DNA of 64,000 nucleotides, taken from contig NC_133534.1 in the NCBI RefSeq assembly GCF_048544455.1, positions 121,854,269-121,918,268 of the forward strand, in the 5' to 3' direction. Origin of the DNA: Silene latifolia (lineage: Eukaryota > Streptophyta > Magnoliopsida > Caryophyllales > Caryophyllaceae). Numbering within the stretch: the first letter of the stretch is position 1; each line of letters opens with the position of its first letter. The notes beneath the pieces were generated by a model, which was not told the origin of the DNA, did no database searches, and saw nothing but the letters and a program-made list of their open reading frames with translations. Shown here in pieces: positions 25,790-38,684 of the stretch. The translations under genes were made by a program, and so were the position numbers.

Positions 25790-26195
25790 TGTATTTGTAT
25801 ATCTTTAGTCCATTTTTGTATAACTTTAGTCCATTTTTGTGTAACTTTAGTCCTTATTTGTATAACTTTAGTCCATATTCGTATAACTTTAGTCAGTTTT
25901 TGTATAAGTTTAGTCCATATTCGTATAACTTTAGTCAGTTTTTGTATAACTTTAGTCCTTATTTGTATAACTTCAGTCCATATTTGTATAACTTTAGTCA
26001 GTTTTTGTATAACTTTAGTCCTTATTTGTATAACTTCAGTCCATATTTGTATAACTTTAGTCAATTTTTGTATAACTTTTGTCCATTTTCGTATAACTTT
26101 AGTCCATAACAGTATAACTTTAGGCAATTTTTGTATAACTTTAGTCCATTTTGGTATAACTTTAGTCCATAACTATGTAACTTTAGTCATTTTAT
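25790..26195 (-). repeat. GACTAAAGTTATAC array, inverted half
   Basis: About 19 units of roughly 21 bp, reading GTATAACTTTAGTCC on the plus strand, face the forward half across about 100 bp. The 106- and 113-codon frames on opposite strands here are products of the 21-bp period and are not genes. Confidence 0.9.
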
Positions 26196-26880
26196 ATCAT
26201 TTTTATATAAAAATGTGAAATATAAGATTAAAATCAACAAATTATAAGAATTTTTATATAGCTAAGATTAAAACAACAAATTTTATGAAAAACATTTTAG
26301 TAGATCTTAGATGAAAAAAAAGTATCTCACAAAAAAAAACGAGATTTAAAACCCGAAATCTTAAAAAAACCGTATAACAAGAAGAGATTTGAGAAAATGA
26401 CTAAAAAAACGAGAACTAACAAAATAAAAGGCAATTAAAAGAAAATAAAAGACAACAAGAAAATTATGGGCAATTAAAAGACACCAAAAAAAAAATGTAA
26501 AAAAAAATACCGAGGTGGCGGCGGCGGCAGGGGTGGTGGGTGGTGAGTTGGTGTCGGGTGGGGTGGGGTGGTGGTGGGTGGTGGTGAATGAAGATGAGAG
26601 GAGTGGGTGATTTATTTGGGTTTTGGTTTTGGGGGATTTTGGGTTTTTTTTTAGAGGAGAGAAAAGTGATATGTAGAGAGAGGAGAATGAGTTGTGATAA
26701 TGAGATGATGAATGATTAGTGAGGTTGGTTTATTGAATTGATGAGTTAATTAGAGAAAAGGTGGAGGGATTAATTTGTAGCCACATATTGACATCAAATC
26801 CTAGCCTTTCATTGCCTTGATCCAATGACCCTTAGAAGGACTTATGGACTCAAATATATAAGGTGGCCTTAGTTGATCCC

Positions 26881-27116
<236 letters not shown>

Positions 27117-27125
27117 TTAGAAAAA

Positions 27126-27128
<3 letters not shown>

Positions 27129-27203
<75 letters not shown>
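27129..27203. repeat. (TA)n microsatellite
   Basis: About 75 bp of TA between the hairpin element and the left end of E3. Confidence 0.95.
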
Positions 27204-27206
<3 letters not shown>

Positions 27207-27359
27207 TGAGATCATGTGAGTATGACTCATATATTTGAGGATTGAGGATTAATACTAGCTGTCAAATCTAGAGATCCAACGTCCATGATTTAGTGCGGAT
27301 CAGTAAGGGTAATATGGTAATTTCGCGGGTGCACATATATATTCGTTATTCCATCGAAA

Positions 27360-27787
27360 CAAACCTAGTTCATTCATTCTCACCCAAAGCCTTTCTCTCT
27401 CTACCTTCTATCTTCTTCAACGCAATCCCTAATTTTCCTATTTTCGTGATTTTTTTGTTTCGAATTCAATCTCAACTCAATCATTTGTCATTCTTCTATT
27501 TATTATCAACGATCATACTCTTTCAATCGAAATCACAATTTCAGGTACATCTACTTTATATTTAGTTTTTAATTTCAGTTTTATTTTCATGTGATTGTTG
27601 TTTCGCTACATATATTTGCAATTACTAGTCATCTTACTGCGTTTGTTATGATTTTGTAGCTATTGATCGTGATTTCAATGCTTTGTATCTCTTTTTCCTA
27701 AATTAGGTTTAATTTGTGAGGATTTCATATGATTTATTGGTTTTCTTTCTCATATATCTAGGTTAATTTAATTCGAACAAGTTACGA
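27360..27787 (+). other. Leader-like sequence in the E3 left arm
   Basis: CT-rich and A-poor from 27375 to 27545, with a possible splice donor after 27545, then T-rich intron-like sequence up to the CACTA insertion. It resembles the 5' UTR and first intron of a plant gene and may be captured host sequence. The 90-codon frame at 27293-27565 is probably spurious. Confidence 0.35.
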
Positions 27788-27808
27788 CACTACTACAATT
27801 CTAAGCTA
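27788..27808 (+). repeat. CACTA left terminal inverted repeat
   Basis: CACTACTACAATTCTAAGCT followed by A, an exact match to the reverse complement of 39696-39716. Confidence 0.95.
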
Positions 27809-27811
27809 TAA

Positions 27812-28045
27812 GAACGCCACTTAAAGAACGGTCGATAACGGAACCGTTCTCTTGCTTATTTTTGTTATGGGCGCGCAAATATGACTTCACAAGAGAACGG
27901 TGATTGATTCCAACCGTGCTGGTAGATTAACAACGAGAACGGTTAGTTTGACGAACCGTCTTAATATTATAAAGAGAACGGTTAAGTCATGAAACCGTTC
28001 TCATTGATACAACAAAGAGAACGGCCCAATGACAAAACCGGACTA
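27812..28045 (+). repeat. CACTA 5' subterminal repeats
   Basis: At least five modules of A(G)AGAACGGT, then 10-20 bases, then ACCGTTCT or a variant. Each is a small inverted pair able to form a hairpin. In known En/Spm elements, subterminal repeats of this kind bind the TNPA-class protein. Confidence 0.85.
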
Positions 28046-29437
28046 AATGTAAAAGAAAGGCCCGTAGGCTGCTGTCTGTCTTGCCCTCAAAAAAAGAAAA
28101 AACCCTCTTAATTACAAAAGAAAAAACCTCGCTCTTCTTCCCGTCATTCCAATCCAATCGTCACTCTCAATTTCTTCCTTATAATTGGCCAATTCCGCGT
28201 TCGCTCTTCACCGTCGACCACCTTGCCCGCTTGCTTTCATCGTTCTTTGATTATTGTTGCTCTTTGGTATGCCCTTTTGTTTTTTACGAATTACAATTAT
28301 GTTAAGTTTTTATGATAATACTACAATAATGTTAGTTTAATGTATGATGATGTGATTCTTTTAGTGTTTGGTGATGATATGATTGTACTTAAGTGGATTA
28401 TGATTGCTAGTTGTTACACTGCCGCTATCGAAAGCGAGCCCTGCTGTTCGTTTAGGCCATCGGATGTCTCTAGATGCGGATATGATTGTACTTAGTTGAT
28501 TATGATTGCTAGTAGTATCAATTCCGTCTTTATGAGTTGAATGAGTATTCCTTTCCTATTTTGTTGTAATTCATACAAATATAGTACACTAATTTTCCCA
28601 ATTTGAACTGATTTCTCGAGTATAATAAGTCCGTCCCATCTGTTTAAGTGGGTGCTATTTAATCTGTCTAAATATTAGAATGGATATTTTCCGTCTTATA
28701 AGAGACTAACTGTATTTCAATAGTTAGTAGTGCATCCCGTCTTAAAAGGTCAAGTTTGGTCAATATTATTGTCCGCTAATCGATAATCAAGCGTATTTCA
28801 ATTATAGTGCATCCTCTGTTTTAACCAAGTTAACGTGTCCTAGCTTTAGTTATAGTTTTTTGCCGATCGATAATTTTTTTGTTAGTTCTAGGCAACTTGC
28901 CTTGTGCCATCTTCCGTTCTTCAGGATAGTTTCATTGACGTCAGTTGTATGCTTTGTTCTTAGAAAAATATTAGGAAGCAGGTCCTCGAGACGGAGATGT
29001 GGCTATAATCGTAGTGTAAACTCTAATGTAGTGACTTTAATTAGCTAGATAATGTCTCCTTTCCATTACCTCAGAAAGACAGTAGAAGTAACTTTATTTG
29101 CTATTTTCTCTTCCATCAGCCTAATTTTCACTTCCATGTTTTCACTTTATTTATTTTCATATAAAGTTTTTAAATATGCATGAAATCAAAAATTACATTT
29201 GAGGTCATTATACTATATTGATAATGTTTTCTTTGGTTAATTATATTATTTTTTGTAGGATTGAGTAACTAAATGTTGATTTTTAACAAATTATAACAAT
29301 ATAGTTCTTATTTTAATTATTAAATATGTCGTTATTTTCTAATAGGGATTATTTTTTTCACAGTATTTACGGCTGAGTACATTTAAAAAAAAATTTCGTT
29401 GTAATATTTATTACTTTCTTCTACTATATAAATTAAT
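28046..29437 (+). other. CACTA promoter, leader and probable intron
   Basis: CT-rich leader-like sequence at 28090-28270, followed by about 1.1 kb of AT-rich, stop-dense, intron-like sequence up to the first transposase ATG. The short open frames at 28081-28305 and 28860-29048 have no recognisable domain. Confidence 0.4.
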
Positions 29438-32400
29438 ATGGATCGTACGTGGATGATGGATGGGAAAAGAGGTGATCCTACATATGATGCTGGTTTAGCT
29501 GAATTTTATGAATTCGTTAGAAAGAATGTGAAAGACACGTCTAATATGCCATGTCCTTGTGATATGTGTCTGAATATTAAATATATGACTTTCTCAGAAG
29601 TTAAAATACATTTAGAAAAGAATAATTTTAATCCAAAGTATAGACGTTGGAGGTTTCATGGGGAGTCTAGAGTGGTACAAAGAGTGGAAGAAGAAATTGA
29701 TGTTCAGTCAAGAGCGATTGAGATTGATTGGGAAACTCTTCCTATGGAAAAAGGTATCGGCTCATTGGATAATTCGGATTGGGATACGTATTCTTGTGAT
29801 ATGAATTCTGCTGACGAGTTTGATGATGATGAGTTAGAAACAATATTGAGAGACAGGATAAGTGAAGACAATGTAGAAGAAGATAACCCTGACCTAGATC
29901 TCGTTGATAAAGATGACATTCTAGGTGAAGATGAAGATTCCGATGTTACTAATTTAGATGACATCACAAGAATTATATTAGAAAAGTTAAAAGACTCTGA
30001 AATGCCTCTCTATAAGAATTGTAAGAATTATACAAAATTGTCAGCTGTTGTTAAGCTGTATAATTTGAAAGCAAAAAATGGATGGAGTGATAGAAGTTTT
30101 ACTGACCTCCTCGAATTATTGAAGGACATGCTTCCAAAGGATAATGTTCTTCCTAATCGTACCTATGCGGCAAAGAAGATACTTAGAGGAATTGGTATGA
30201 AATATGTGAAGATTCATGCATGTCCTAATGATTGTATATTATATCGCAAGGAATATGAGAGTTTGTCTCATTGTCCAGTTTGTAATGAATGGCGATATAA
30301 AAAGAAGGAGGGGATCCCAAAGAAAAGTTTTGTGGTATTTTCCAATAATACCTAGGTTGCGAAGACTCTTTGCGAATAAGGAAGATGCAAAGTTGTTGAC
30401 ATGGCATAATTCTGCAAAACCTAATGATGGCAAATTCGGACACCGGTGATTGTTTAGAGTGGAAACACATTGATGCCAAGTATCCCGAATTCGGGAAAGA
30501 ACCAAGAAATCTTCGACTTGCACTCTCTCTTGTGGGATGAATCCTTATGGGAATTTAAGTAGTCAACATAGCACTTGGCCTGTACTCTTAGCTATTTACA
30601 ATTTACCTCCATATGTGTGCATGAAAAGAAAATATTTGATGTTGTCCTTATTGATTTCCGGTCCTAAGGAGCCGGGTAATGATTTAGATGTTTACTTGGC
30701 GCCTCTTCTTGATGATTTGAGAACATTGTGGGATGAAGGGGTAGAAGTATTTGATGCCTACCAAAATAGTGTTTTCAATTTGAAAGCTATGTTATTATGC
30801 ACTATATCTGATTTCCCTGCATACGGTAATCTTTGTGGTCATACTGTTCATGGCAAAGAGGCATGCCCCTTGTGTGGGGAAGATGTAGATTCTTGCTATT
30901 TGAAGTTTTCTAAAAAGCAAGCTTTCTTAGGTTACCGTAGATTTTTGGATGAAGATCATTTTTATCGTAGGCAACAAAAACCGTTCAATGGAAAACCTGA
31001 ACATCGTCCATGTCCTAAGATATTAATCGGTCATGATGTATATGAAAGGGTGAAAGATATTAAAATTACATATGGGAAGAAGGGTTCAAAATTAACATCT
31101 CGTGGATACAAGAAAATGTCTCCTTTTTTTGAGCGACTCCCATATTGGCGGGAACTCTCCATAAGACATTGTTTGGATGTTATGCATATTGAAAAAAATG
31201 ATTGTGACAATATTATCAACACTCTTTTGAATGTCCCAAATAAGTCAAAAGACAACACGGCGGCTAGGAAGGATATGATGGATATGAAAATTCGACCGGA
31301 GTTGGCCCCGCAAGAGGAGGGAGTACGGATTTATTTGCCTCCTGCTGCCCATACACTCTCCAAAAAGGAAAAAATAGAGTTTTGTGAGTGTTTGCATAGT
31401 GTTAAAGTGCCTGAGGGATAGTCTTCAAATATTAGTAGCCTCGTGTCAATGCGAGATCTCAGGCTTAGTGGTCTAAAGTCTCACGACTGTCATGTTTTGA
31501 TGCAACAGTTACTAGCAGTGGCCATTCGTTCCATTTTACCTAAAAAGGTTCGATATGCCATAACTAGGTTCTGTTTTTTCTTCAATGCCATATGCAACAA
31601 AGTTATTGATTCTGCAGAGTTAGATGAATTGCAAAATTTGATTGTCACTTCTCTTTGCCAATTCGAAATGTATTTTCCTCCTTCATTTTTTACAATCATG
31701 GTTCATTTGACTGTACACTTGGTTAGAGAGATTAAATATCTTGGACCTGTCTACTTAAGGTATCAATATCCTTTTGAAAGATTGATGAAAGTATACAAGG
31801 ATTATACGTCTAATAGATATCGTCCTGAAGGGTGCATTGCCGAGCGTGCTATCATTGATGAAGCTCTTTCTTTTTGTTATACACACTTATCAAATTCTGA
31901 GTTACTTGGCATTCCGAAGAATCGACATAGTGAGTGGATGATGGGCAAAGGTCTTAGGGGTCATGTTCGCCAAGGTATGGCAGCTAATAAATGGCATACA
32001 ACACACACATATGTCCTTCATAATGAGGATGAGGTACAACCTTACATTGAGGAACACAAGGGCCTGTTGAGGAAGAATCATCGAAATAAAACCGAGATGT
32101 GGATTTCAAGTGAGCACAACAAGACATTTAGAGTTTGGTTCAAGGGTCGAGTGATAGAAGACCTACAAAAGTATCCCGATTGTATTTCTTCCCGTTTAAA
32201 AAGACTTTGTTTTGGTCCAAATACTCATGCATCTTCTTATAGTGGCTATGCCATTAATGGGTGCACTTTTTACACTCGTGAGCAAGATGACAAGAGTACG
32301 ATGCAAAATAGTGGAGTTTGTGTAGAAGCTGAAGCAATGCACTTTTCTAGTTCAAAAGATAAGAATCCAGTTTTAAGTAAGATGCATTATTACGGAGTTA

Positions 32401-32808
32401 TAGAAGAGATTTGGGAGTTAGATTACCTGATTTGAGATACCTGTATTTTGGTGCAAATGGTGTGCTGCTGTCCGTAAGGATGAATTAGGATTTACTCTGG
32501 TGAATCTTCATAAAATTGGACATAAGGAAGATCCTTTCATTTTAGGTAAACAAGCAAAGCAGGTGTTTTATGTCACCGATCCATTGGATAAAAATTGGTC
32601 AGTTGTTTTATCTGTAAGGAGTAGGCAGGATGTGGATAGTTTTGAGGAAGATGTTGTATTTGAGGGTTTTACTTGTAATAAATCAAATTTAGATGATACG
32701 GATACTGTCAGTACTTCGAGTTTATATACCCGCGATGATCACAATGAGGGTATATGGATTAGTACTGATACCCCTTCGAGAAAACGCCCTCGCATCGTTG
32801 ACACATGA
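29438..32808 (+). pseudogene. tnp2-like: CACTA transposase (TNP2/TNPD family), disrupted
   Basis: Catalyses element excision and insertion in intact copies. The order seen is: an N-terminal transposase-associated domain (WMMDGKR..., with the CPCDMC metal-type motif); an acidic linker; the TNP2 core with CPNDC...CPVC, GNLCGHTVHGKEACPLCG and LPYWRELSIRHCLDVMHIEK; a DUF4218-type region (CQFEMYFPPSFFTIMVHLTV, RYQYPFERLMKVYKDY); and a DUF4216-type C-terminus to the stop at 32806-32808. Four frame changes (about 30322, 30445, 30530 and 32431) and an in-frame TAG at 31419-31421, where the family has Trp (TGG), break it. Long stretches are otherwise well preserved, so inactivation is fairly recent. 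Confidence 0.92.
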
Positions 32809-33539
32809 GTAAGTTACGGTTTAAGATGATTATTACTTATGATTATAGTTAAAACTGTTTTATAAATTATTCGTTGTCAAACTTAACATGTTCTATTTAT
32901 TTTAATTGATAAGTACTGATTTTAATGAATTGAATTTGTGTATGCAGGTTGATTAATGGGCCCACATAGGCGCAAACGAACTAAGAAAGACAAAATATCT
33001 CTCCTACTGATGGGATAATCAAGAAGAGACAGAGGAGGTCTAAGGAGAGGGGTCGGACAGTGTTGGACTTAGTGACAAGAGCTCTTAAGGAGAAAAAACC
33101 AATTGAATTGGAGTGGGATAAGGAACTCAGATTGCCTACAGGAACGTATGCTGGAAAGTTTAGTAGCTGGATTGGCGTTATTACTCGGAGGCATGTTAGT
33201 TGCACACTAGAAACATGGGACGATGTTGATGATGTCCTGAGGCAAGAAATTTTGGATAATATCACGGTGAGTCTAAAATTTTTACTTAATTGCATTTGGT
33301 TTTGAAGTGTGAATGTTTAGGCTGAAAGGAACTTGTGATGCACTGATGTTCGATATTTGTCTCGATAGTGACTTTAGTCTTTGGTTCATCCGCCATCGGA
33401 CCAAGCATCGTCCCTTGCCATCGGACACCTGCTCTTTGTCCCTCTGTCAATTGGTTTTTTATTGTATTTTTATCAGACCTGCTACTGTCCCTCTGCCATC
33501 TGAATATTGATTTGCGACGACTCCATTTGTGACCTCTTT

Positions 33540-35140
33540 ATTGTTTGACATATAATTTTGTTTTACATTGATCATTCCCTGAAATCAACCAAAAAAAGTA
33601 TACAATTCAGTGTGGAATTCACTCAAATAAGACCAAAATTCAAGTCTGCAGTACAGTTTGAAGCAAGTGATTCTCATTTTAGAGCCAAAACTGGAATATA
33701 GAAAACTAATGTGAATAGGGTGATAATGATGTCATGATTTGCAGAAATTTTAGTGTTTTGGGGCCAAAATATGGAAGAAAATTTCACAAGAACTAAGGTA
33801 ACCAGCTCATTACAAATGGAAGTACATTACATGCCCCAGCTCAGAACCAAAGCAGAGCTAATAATCTGAAATAATGGAAATGTTCTACCATGGCTGCATT
33901 GCCAAAAGTTTCACAGTAGTTTTAAGCTATGTTTCATTTAAAAGAATCCGACACTTGGACACGGATTAGGCTATTTTCATGAAAAAAATATGCATATTTT
34001 GCCTCAAAATGAGATGTTGCAGTGTAAACTGGGGGGTCTTGACAGAAATGAAGAATTCTGACAAGAACTCGAATGACACTTCTTCAGAATGCAATGAACT
34101 TTATAAATTTTATAAAAATAGCTTTAATGAAAGCTAATTATGCTAGCTTCCATATACAAAAAGAATTAGCCTTTGAAGTGGCCTAGCAATGGAGATATGA
34201 ATTTCTGAGTAAGAACATGTCAGATTCTAACATTCAGCATTCTTCATGTGCAGCAGCTTGTACTTTAAAAATCCATATCTCTTAGATCATGAAGGATAAA
34301 ATTACCCAACATACATCAAATTAAAGCTAATTATGTTATCTTTCATTTCCAAAAAGAATTACCCAATAATATCCAGTAGTTTGTGAGTTATTCAAGTTTG
34401 AACACAGACAGGTCAGTTCAGAAACAGCATTGCATTAAATCGTGATAGTCTTTGAAGGCTTATTGTGAAAAATCCACACATTGAATATTGTTTATTCCAA
34501 CTCCATTGGAAAGTAGACTCTTCCAAGATTTCATACATGTAAGGAACAAAATTTCTCACCGTCTAAATCGTGAGATATGGCCATCGAATTCGGACGGACA
34601 TTCTCGAAATTGTTGATGCATTTCAGATTGTCTGTCTCATTTGGAAATTGCTTTTCTCACAAAATAAAATAGCTCTTGGTCCTATTCCAAAGCTCATAGT
34701 TAGCTGGCACATTAATCTTCCAAATGAAACAAGAATCAAAGGGTTTTCTTGAGTAGAACTTTAGATATGAAGCTTCAAAGTCGGGCATGTTGCATTGAAG
34801 TTTCAGAACAATGCTTAACCCATTTTGTTCCTCTGAATAGCATTCAGCTTTGGCATTTCCTTGCAGCAGTTCCATGGACTGTTTCATTGGTATGGAAAAC
34901 GATGGACCCTTGTCCCTAGCTCCTGCTGCAGATGTCTAAGTGTCAATGTCCTAATGTCGAGCACTGCCAGTTATCAATTAATGGAAATGCTCTACCATGG
35001 CTGCATTGTCATAAGTTTTCTGATAGTTTTAAGCTATGTTACTTTGGTTTAGAAGAATATGCAAATTTTGGCTCTAAAATGAGGTATATAATGGAAATGT
35101 AAACTGATTCTCACTGATTCTCTGCCTTCTCAAACTTCTG
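33540..35140. mobile_element. Probable insertion in the second gene's first intron
   Basis: The 1.9-kb intron contains a perfect 18-bp inverted repeat, CTCATTTTAGAGCCAAAA at 33673-33690 and its complement at 35066-35083. Just inside are a diverged direct repeat of about 65 bp (33871-33935 and 34978-35043, sharing CTACCATGGCTGCATTG). No coding frame is recognised. It is probably a non-autonomous insertion. Exact ends and target duplication were not resolved. Confidence 0.45.
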
Positions 35141-38100
35141 TTATGAGTATGATGTTTAGGGCGCTTTCATCGTGATAGAAGACCATTATGAATGGTGTCT
35201 TCAGAAGGCGGGGAGTTTATGGAGAAAGTGGAAATGTACCTTAGTCCGTGAGTGGCTATATGACGAGACAGGAGCAATACGGAGGACACCACCATAAATT
35301 TATGACACTATAACACCAGATGAATGGAGTGTCTTTGTGGCGTCCCCACACTCCGAGGCATTTAAGGTAATATATTCTCGTAGGTTTGTTTAATTTTTAT
35401 CAAAAATAATATTCACTTAATTATTAGGTTTGATTTTTATATACGTAAATTGTAAGGTAATAAGTGCAAACAACAAGAAGAATGCTTCTATGAAGAAGAC
35501 AAGGTTCTATGGCTCTCGAGCAGGTTACCGTGGGATTGAAATTAAAGTTGTAAGTACTGGTTTCTGGTTCATAGTATTATAAGTTTGTCGTGCAATTTAT
35601 TTTAATGCTTTCATGGTTCATTTTTATTATGTATATCTGCTCAAATTTAGACAGTAGCTAGTTATCATTACTTTTTTTTATAGAAGAAAGACTTTGCCGC
35701 TAAAGGACACATATTGGAGAAAGTTGACCGACACTTAACTTGGCTAAAGGGTCAAACGCCTAATAACGGAGATCTGACAGAATATGATAAGGAAGTCGCT
35801 TTGAAAATTGTAAGTTCTTCAATTGTTATGAGAATTATTATTTACTTCTACGAATTGACAAATAATATGTATTTATATAATATAATGGATGAGTGTATGT
35901 AGAAAGAACTAGAAAAAGAGGTGGAGGCTGGTTTGTGCCTCAAGGACGAGAAGATATACTTGCTAAGGCACTCGGCAAACCTGAACATGGTGGCCGTGTA
36001 CGGGGAGTTCCTGACGGCATTTGCATAACTGAATATTTTGGGAAGCCTCCGAAAAGGCCGCCGACAGAAGTTGATTCTCTCAAACAGACGGTAATTAATT
36101 ATGTATACCTAGAATATTTTAATTTTAAGCATGATTTGAAAATTTATTTCTTACGACATACAGATAAATACTCTGCAATCACAAGTGGCAAATATGCAAA
36201 AGATGATGGTGCATTTTTGGCAAAGTGGTGAGAAGCCAAGTCAAGAAGAAATAGAATGTTTCATGAAAGGAATATCTATGAGTACTCAAGGATCGAATGC
36301 TTATGAATCTACTGATGGTTCTCGTAGTATCTCTATACAAGAGAGTGGAGAGCAATCTCGTCAAGATCCACACCTTAAAGACAGTGAGGAGCAATCCAAA
36401 CAACTGTCACACCGTATAGAGATACCCCGTGAAAAAATACCACATGAAGAGCCACCTAGTGAGCATCAGGTATCATCTTCTGATTTATCATTTTGATTTG
36501 CACGAAACTTATTATTATTTATGCGAAACCTAGTAAAGGTTTTACTAAAATTTTTTAAGGGTTGGAGAGACTGTGAATTATCATTACCTGAGAATCCAAA
36601 CAAGATGGTGGCATCAGGCTTGATGTACATGGAAGGTAAGGGGGAATTCGTAACTATTCACGGCGCTTCACTACTTGATGGTTATAAGAAAGTCGAACTT
36701 AAGAAAGTGTTTCCTGGATCGGAAAATGCTAAGTTGCCTGTGCCTATTAGAGATGAGTTGATAGTCTTTATCGATGCAAAGGACTCATATGTTCGAGTGG
36801 CCTCTCTATCATATTCATACTCCTACTAAGGTAATTTTATAAAAAAAATTTAAATTCAAATTATTATCTTATACTAAGTAATTATAAATGCTAACTGTTT
36901 TGAGGAAAAAAAAATTATAAAGATGGGGATCATAATGAAGAAGAAGAAGAAGACGACTCAAAGGTTTCCACAACCTTTGGTCCCGACTTTTCTGGGTGTA
37001 GAAGTTAGCTCTGAGTTTAAGCAAAAGTTGAGAACCCCGCTGATGAAATCTTTACTACATGAGGCTCGCATATTGAAGACGAGCGGATATAAACGTTCCT
37101 ATTGATGACCATGTATTACACCTTCATAACTACACATCTTTGATTTCTTATGAGGAGCTTATTCATTGGTGTGACGAGGGCGAGATAGGAGCCTCTCACA
37201 TTGCTATATTTATGAGGTAAGAATTTTGAACATTTTATAGCATTAACAGTAAGTTTCATTCCTGTTTACCATTTTCTTCAATTCACTTGTTTTTTATGAA
37301 CTATTTGAACAAGTTTAGTTGCAATTGTTGTAGGTATCTGAGTGATCTTAGTGATACTATGAAGTCTAGTACTTTATATGGATTCTTGTCCCCCGAGCTG
37401 TTGTCAAAATTTTCATCCGAAAGTGAAGATTTTCGATCAGATTATGTTGCTAGAGCTATGACTTGTAGGGACTGTGTGTGGGTCGAAAACTTATATTTGA
37501 CTTATCACGAAAGGTATACATATTTTCTCGAACTTTATATATATTTATTTATTATTGTTGTTAACTCCGTGAAGATATTATCATTGTTCCCTTGTTGTAA
37601 TCGAAGTGATCATTGGATGTTGGCTGCGATTAGTCCATCTGATAATATTGTGTATTGGTGTGATCCTGCTGCATATACGGAGCCTCGCCGATTTTTCGTG
37701 GACACAATTACTAGGTTAGAAAATGGTTGAGACACTACTTATTGTGGTTTGAATTATGTTCGAAGTAAGTACTTATTTTAGTTAATTGAAATACAGAGCA
37801 TTCGAGAAAAGAAACTCAATTGATCCACTTGCCGGGTTCGACGCAAAACCGCTTTCTTGGAAAATTATTAAGGTATATCTTCTATAATGTGCATATTTAT
37901 TTATTGACTATACCACAACATGAGCCGCACAGTTGATTAATTATATTCAGAGCCCCATTGTTGTTTCTATATAAGTTCATTTGTTTAGTTCAATCTTATT
38001 GTTCGATGTTCTACAAACTGGGTTTCTCAAATTTAAATTTCAGGTGAATTGGAATATGTCCTTTTGTTGCACAAGTGTATAATGATAAAAAGTAGGGATC

Positions 38101-38435
38101 CTGGCGATGGAAATCGTTACATTATTAAATTTTTAGTTTGTTTGGTAGGTGAAGGGAACTGAATAGCTCATTCTAGTTATTTTAATTATAAATCTTGAAT
38201 TCTTGATGCATATAAGTATTAGGCTAGCAATACTAAAGCCATTTTTACTTCAATTGAAACCAACAGAAATGGCTATTGTAGCTCACAACTTCATATGAAT
38301 TTGTTTTTAGTAAATCCCTCTCTGTATTTGGATTCACTGCATTTCCCGAAATTTCCCCCATGTATTTGCAGAAAGCTAGTGAATCCAATCAAATGGAGGG
38401 ACTCGAGGGAGTATAATTTTAGTGACAAATCAAGT

Positions 38436-38684
38436 CTATGATTCTGTTGTTACTGTGGGAAGTTTTTCATACTTGAGAAGTTGGCTTGCTTGTGTCTTGG
38501 TCTCATTTTTTTGCTTTTGTCTGCACTCCTTATCCATATGACCAAATCTCTTGCAATACCAAATCTCTACTGGAACCTTTTTCTTCCACTGTTGGTATTT
38601 GAAACTTATATGCCTTGAATTAGACTTGATTGGAAAAGCGTCCTTCTCATGGATTTTCTGACATTTTCTTGAACTTTTGATCAT
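38436..38684 (-). pseudogene. copia gag zinc-knuckle scrap inside a CACTA intron
   Basis: The minus-strand frame reads WYCKRFGHMDKECRQKQKNE, a CX2CX4HX4C knuckle in which the first Cys is replaced by Ile. It is preceded by basic sequence, as in Ty1/copia gag. It is about 80 residues with no LTR or pol nearby. It lies antisense in the intron that precedes the peptidase Cys exon of the CACTA second gene. Confidence 0.6.

Larger units (their letters stand above)
23815..26880. mobile_element. E2: TIR element with a convergent 21-bp array
   Basis: About 3.07 kb. The left end GGGTTCTAGTAAGGCC and the right end (reverse complement GGGATCAACTAAGGCC) continue pairing for about 60 bp through GAGTCC(C/A)TAAGTCCTT and (A/C)TTGGAT. 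Inside the ends come a C-rich segment on the left and its G-rich mirror on the right (26515-26600). The centre holds a GACTAAAGTTATAC array in forward and then reverse orientation. The whole element is therefore roughly symmetrical and could fold back. It has no transposase. The right border is (CT)n(TA)n. The left border is a short GA-rich run, probably shortened or separated by the neighbouring LTR element. Confidence 0.65.

Noticed and set aside
25786..26127. 113- and 106-codon frames on opposite strands
   Set aside because: A 21-bp repeat unit keeps frames open on both strands. There is no start context and no domain.
24935..26195. CRISPR-like array
   Set aside because: This is plant DNA. 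The spacers are themselves near-identical and very short, and the array reverses orientation.
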